Source of the DNA: Colwellia sp.
Lineage (GTDB): Bacteria > Pseudomonadota > Gammaproteobacteria > Enterobacterales > Alteromonadaceae
NCBI GenBank assembly: GCA_003521815.1
Contig: DPHE01000099.1
Coordinates: 42,930 to 61,956 of the forward strand
Direction of reading: 5' to 3'
Length of the DNA: 19,027 nucleotides
Made by a program: the position numbers and the translations under genes. The notes beneath the pieces were generated by a model. The model worked only from the letters and a program-made list of their open reading frames with translations, searched no databases and had not been told where the DNA came from. Shown piece after piece: positions 16,234-19,027 of this stretch (position 1 is its first letter; every line of letters starts with the position of its first letter).

Positions 16234-16259
16234 ATGCAGTATGCATTGCATTTTTGCAT
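16234..16259. promoter_or_regulatory. TGCAT cluster, candidate LysR operator
   Basis: Three TGCAT copies (16242-16246, 16247-16251, 16255-16259) plus an inverted ATGCA (16234-16238) form overlapping dyads ATGCA-GTA-TGCAT and ATGCA-T-TGCAT. They sit between the two divergent genes, upstream of the mmsA promoter and over the -35 of the LysR gene, the classic place for LysR activation and autorepression. Confidence 0.5.
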
Positions 16260-16282
16260 TTTTATGCCTATATTGCTAATAT
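16254..16282 (+). promoter_or_regulatory. promoter of the LysR gene (extended -10)
   Basis: TTGCAT (16254-16259), a 17-base spacer and TAATAT (16277-16282) with an upstream TGC make a strong extended -10 promoter. The predicted transcription start, about 7 bases after the -10, falls on the A of the ATG at 16289. Confidence 0.6.
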
Positions 16283-16288
16283 ACGGGA

Positions 16289-17191
16289 ATGAACTGGGAT
16301 GATATCAAATTATTTTTAGAAGTTGCTCGTAGTGAGCGCCTATCCATTGCCGCCAAGCGACTATCCCTTGACGCCTCAACTTTGTCGCGCCGTTTACATA
16401 AACTAGAAGAAAGTTTGACGACGAAGCTCTTCGAGCGGACCGTTGATGGTCATGTATTAACGCCCGATGGTACCAAGTTGTTACAATATGCTAGACGAAT
16501 GGAGCTTGATGCAGGGCAAGCTATTGAGGATATAAAAGAGCAGCAAAGTGTCAACAGTGGCCGAGTTCGTATAGGTGTAACAGAAGCATTTGGCAGTTTT
16601 TTTATTGCACCTCATTTAATGGCTCTAAAGCAAAAATTTCCTAATATTCAAATTGAGTTAGTACATTTTTCTCGTGATGTGAAAATTAGTCGTAATGAAG
16701 CTGATATCGCTATAGCGGTTGAAAAACCTAAAAACACATCGACTATAATCACTAAGCTGTGTGATTATCAGTTGCGGTTATATGGCCATGCAAGTTATAT
16801 TGAAAATATAAACAACAAAATAGAGATTAGTCAACTAGCTAAATATCAATGGGTTAGCTATGTTGATAATTTATTATTTACCGAACAACTGTCTTATTTA
16901 AAAGAGCTTAGCACTAAGTTACGCGTAGATATTGAGCCTAGCTTTCAAAGTACCAGTATTATTAGTCAGTATAGAGCCATAAAAAGTGGCTTAGGGATCG
17001 GTATCTTGCCTTGCTTTTTAGCGGAGCAAGATGCTAGCTTAGTTAAATTATGCATTAATGATATTAAATTAGTGCGTAGTTTTTATCTTGTTACTCATCC
17101 AGAAAGTAAACGCTTATCGCAAGTGAATACGGTTTGGGAGTACCTGAAACAATTAGCACAACAAAAAACACACTTACTCATGCCTAAATAA
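16289..17191 (+). CDS. LysR-family transcriptional regulator
   Basis: This 300-residue regulator has an N-terminal helix-turn-helix (DDIKLFLEVARSERLSIAAK, then LSLDASTLSRRLHKLEESL, about residues 4-45). An effector-binding domain starts near residue 90 (RVRIGVTEAFGSFFIAPHL), and a GLGIGILPCFLA segment lines the second lobe. Ser and Thr replace the usual aromatic and Ala residues in parts of the HTH, as in many marine LysR proteins. It is divergent from mmsA and shares a TGCAT-rich control region with it, so regulation of mmsA and autoregulation are likely. The ATG has no ribosome site, because the promoter appears to start transcription at the ATG itself. The effector is unknown; a branched-chain or semialdehyde-related metabolite is a guess from the neighbour. 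Confidence 0.9.
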   Translation: MNWDDIKLFLEVARSERLSIAAKRLSLDASTLSRRLHKLEESLTTKLFERTVDGHVLTPDGTKLLQYARRMELDAGQAIEDIKEQQSVNSGRVRIGVTEAFGSFFIAPHLMALKQKFPNIQIELVHFSRDVKISRNEADIAIAVEKPKNTSTIITKLCDYQLRLYGHASYIENINNKIEISQLAKYQWVSYVDNLLFTEQLSYLKELSTKLRVDIEPSFQSTSIISQYRAIKSGLGIGILPCFLAEQDASLVKLCINDIKLVRSFYLVTHPESKRLSQVNTVWEYLKQLAQQKTHLLMPK

Positions 17192-17237
17192 CGATAGGCA
17201 TAAATGAAATAATAATATTAATAATGTATAGGTAAAC

Positions 17238-18152
17238 ATGGATAACTTAAATCAATCATTAGAGAAAAGTGATCAAGCGAGTGAAAATAAAGCGTCGTGG
17301 CCATTGATAGCTTTTATTATTGTAGTGATTATTGCTATCGGTATAGGGTGGCAATTTACTGGTGATAAGTCTGAGCTAGTTGTTATTGGCGAGTCCGTCC
17401 TTATTGTGGAAGAAGTACCTGAAACGGTGGAGGCGTCACCTACACCGATTGTTGAAATACCTGCAGTAGTTGTTGATGAAGAAATCATTGAAGCAGCAGA
17501 GGATCTTTTACCCTTATTAGACAATAGTGACGATTGGTTAAAGTTAAAATTACCAGAAATCACTTGGCGTAAAGAGCTACTTAAACTTATTATTGATGAA
17601 GACATGATCAGACGATTTGTCGTTTTTACGGATAACTTTGCACAAGGAATTATTGCTTATGAATATAGTCCCTTTATACGGCCTAATACTAAATTTACAC
17701 CTGGAGTTGAGAACATTAATTTTAAACAAACCTCTTCAGGTAGTTCATTGCCAGTAAAGCAACAGGTCTGGCAATGGAATGAAAATTCAAGTAGACGCTT
17801 TAGCTTATATGTTGATTTATTAAGATCAATGGACAGTGAACACTTGGTTCAATGGTATAGTGAAATCAAGCCTTTACTTGATGACGCTTACAGTGAGCTA
17901 GGTTATGATGATGATTTTACTCGCACCTTACAAGATGCCATAACCCGTGTATTAGATATGGAATTACCTAAATCATCTATGGCATTAATACAACCGAGCG
18001 TTATGTATAAATTTGTAAATCCTGAACTTGAAGCTTTACCTGATACTGATAAGTTATTACTGCGTTTAGGTAAGGATAACCTGCTAGTGATGAAATCTAT
18101 TTTGTTAGAGCTACATGAGAAGTTAGCTCAGCAAGAAAACGGCGTTCATTAA
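17238..18152 (+). CDS. DUF3014 membrane-anchored protein
   Basis: This 304-residue protein has one membrane helix at about residues 21-40 (WPLIAFIIVVIIAIGIGWQF), preceded by a short cytoplasmic tail. It is followed by an acidic Val/Glu/Pro-rich linker (to about residue 90), then a folded domain. The segment LPLLDNSDDWLKLKLPE and the stretch DEDMIRRFVVFTDNFAQG are typical of DUF3014, a proteobacterial family of unknown function. The helix orientation suggests that the folded part is periplasmic. AGG lies 6 bases before the ATG. It follows the LysR gene by 46 bases in the same direction and could be co-transcribed, though no functional link is evident. A hairpin follows the stop. Confidence 0.75.
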   Translation: MDNLNQSLEKSDQASENKASWPLIAFIIVVIIAIGIGWQFTGDKSELVVIGESVLIVEEVPETVEASPTPIVEIPAVVVDEEIIEAAEDLLPLLDNSDDWLKLKLPEITWRKELLKLIIDEDMIRRFVVFTDNFAQGIIAYEYSPFIRPNTKFTPGVENINFKQTSSGSSLPVKQQVWQWNENSSRRFSLYVDLLRSMDSEHLVQWYSEIKPLLDDAYSELGYDDDFTRTLQDAITRVLDMELPKSSMALIQPSVMYKFVNPELEALPDTDKLLLRLGKDNLLVMKSILLELHEKLAQQENGVH

Positions 18153-18168
18153 TAACGGTAATTTAAGA

Positions 18169-18191
18169 AGGTAAGTCAGATCGACTTACCT
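18169..18191 (+). terminator. hairpin after the DUF3014 gene
   Basis: A perfect 9-base stem, AGGTAAGTC (18169-18177) and GACTTACCT (18183-18191), with a 5-base loop begins 16 bases after the DUF3014 stop. The sequence after it is AT-rich but lacks a T-run, so termination may be weak. Confidence 0.45.
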
Positions 18192-18356
18192 AATATTCCA
18201 ATCACCTAGAAAAGCTAAGGTTGTGGTCGCAGTTTTTCCTCAGACAGCTAATTTGTATTTTGTTATTGAATGAGTAACATTTAAGGGAAACTTTACTCTG
18301 TTTGTGCAAAAAACATTCAAGCAGTGTCGCGTTACTCGAAAATAGCGAACTAGCGC

Positions 18357-18385
18357 TTGCATCCTAACGTCTGATTAGCCATAAT
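18357..18385 (+). promoter_or_regulatory. candidate ffs promoter
   Basis: TTGCAT (18357-18362), a 17-base spacer and CATAAT (18380-18385) lie 55 bases upstream of the mature SRP RNA. The start would be near 18392, giving a 5' leader to be trimmed, as known for 4.5S RNA precursors. The bases between the DUF3014 hairpin and this site show no gene. Confidence 0.45.
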
Positions 18386-18439
18386 TCGTGCCGCTAACCA
18401 ATAGAGTAGATATTTAATACTTTTGGTTTGACTCATTAT

Positions 18440-18552
18440 GGTGGCCTTTTCGGTCCCCTCGCAATGATACTCTGTGAACTCGGCCAGATCTGGAAGGAAG
18501 CAACCGCAGCAGACGACTCATGTGCCGAGGTGTGGCTGATTAGGCTGCCACC
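18440..18552 (+). ncRNA. ffs: SRP RNA (4.5S RNA, small bacterial type)
   Basis: This 113-base RNA folds end to end as one long hairpin. GGTGGC at the 5' end pairs with GCCACC at the 3' end, and the conserved apical domain carries CTGGAAGGAAGCAA with the GGAA tetraloop (18492-18495) and the Ffh-binding internal loops. The asymmetric AGGAAGCA side and the GCAGCAGACGACT strand opposite match E. coli 4.5S RNA (114 bases) closely. With Ffh it forms the signal recognition particle that targets nascent inner-membrane proteins to FtsY/SecYEG. It is followed by a short TCTTTT run that may terminate transcription. Confidence 0.96.
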
Positions 18553-18605
18553 CAATCTCTTTTAAATCAATAAGTTACTCCATTTTGCTACACGGAGTGC
18601 TACAC

Positions 18606-19027
18606 ATGATTGCTACAAACATCCCATATTTATACAATCGTAATGGTATCTACTATTATCGAACTCGTACTAAATGGTTGTCATTAAAGACTCGTTGTAA
18701 GACTCAAGCATTCCAATCTTTATGTAAAATGATATCATCGGCCATGAGTAATACAGAATCAAGTAAAGAGACTCTGGTTTTTGATACAGCTACTATTTCT
18801 TCCTTCCAAACAGTCCTCAACACAAAACAGTTAATCACTGAATACCTTAAAGAAAATGGTCATCGTTGGTCATCAAGGGAGTACTCGCGAGTTAATAGTT
18901 CTTTGCAATTCCTACCTGAATCATCAATCAATAAAGATAAAGCAGTACAGTTAAAAATATTACTTTGAACATCAAAGACAGTCACAACTACTAGGCGACA
19001 ATTAACTTGACCGGTTTTGGTACACTT
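18606..19027 (+). pseudogene. remnant of a tyrosine recombinase (phage-type integrase) N-terminus
   Basis: From the ATG at 18606 (GGAG about 9 bases upstream) a 120-residue frame runs to TGA at 18966. It begins MIATNIPYLYNRNGIYYYRT, the typical opening of phage and island integrases of the YLYxRNGxYYFR type, and contains the core-binding-like segment QLITEYLKENGHRWSSREYS. After the TGA the same frame continues as TSKTVTTTRRQLT, which looks like the continuing core-binding domain, to a second TGA at 19008. No catalytic R...HxxR...Y residues are present in the window. I read this as an inactivated integrase. It starts 53 bases after ffs, so ffs is the likely integration site. The window ends before the element can be followed. 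Confidence 0.6.

Noticed and set aside
16160..16246. 29-residue N-terminal extension of MmsA
   Set aside because: The family N-terminus begins at the ATG at 16159, which has AAGG at correct spacing; the extension overlaps the likely mmsA promoter.
19005..19027. Possible insertion-sequence end at the right edge (TTGACCGGTTTTGGTACACT)
   Set aside because: No inverted partner, target duplication or transposase is visible inside the window, so it cannot be supported.

Overview
The window reads as a chromosomal stretch of an AT-rich marine gammaproteobacterium, most likely Alteromonadales and close to Colwellia/Thalassotalea. The pointers are a short bacterial SRP RNA of the E. coli type, clear gammaproteobacterial versions of EttA, DbpA, GcvR and TapT, and the small families DUF2982 and DUF2986. 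This assignment is inference from protein families, not from a marker gene.

Layout, left to right. (1) Minus strand: a GcvR-like double-ACT protein, a strong bidirectional terminator, then ettA with a good sigma70 promoter. (2) Minus strand: an apparent operon of an ArsR/SmtB regulator, an RND permease and its membrane fusion protein. Divergent from it are a DUF2892 membrane protein and a single-domain rhodanese. The regulator carries both cysteines seen in BigR/YgaV/SqrR-type sulfide and persulfide sensors, and the two divergent genes match the two halves of YgaP. This 2.6-8.3 kb block is the most system-like part of the window: a probable reactive-sulfur sensor placed next to an RND efflux pump. 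(3) Minus strand: lysA (without dapF), an NADPH-dependent FMN reductase family protein, a DUF2982 membrane protein, a 413-base stretch with no supportable gene, and a 51-residue Lys-rich DUF2986 protein. (4) Plus strand: the DEAD-box helicase gene dbpA (TTG start), a decayed zapE fragment, and tapT (DTW-domain tRNA acp3U transferase). (5) A REP-like palindrome separates tapT from the convergent mmsA. A LysR-type regulator is divergent from mmsA; its promoter places the transcription start at the ATG, so its mRNA may be leaderless. A DUF3014 membrane-anchored protein follows. (6) At the right end, the SRP RNA gene ffs is followed 53 bases later by a truncated, stop-interrupted tyrosine-recombinase gene, which suggests an old integration at ffs.

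Most of the window is ordinary housekeeping: translation and ribosome factors (EttA, DbpA, TapT, SRP RNA), amino-acid metabolism (LysA, MmsA, GcvR) and conserved membrane proteins of unknown function. The accessory or decayed parts are the zapE relic, the REP-like palindrome and the integrase remnant at ffs.
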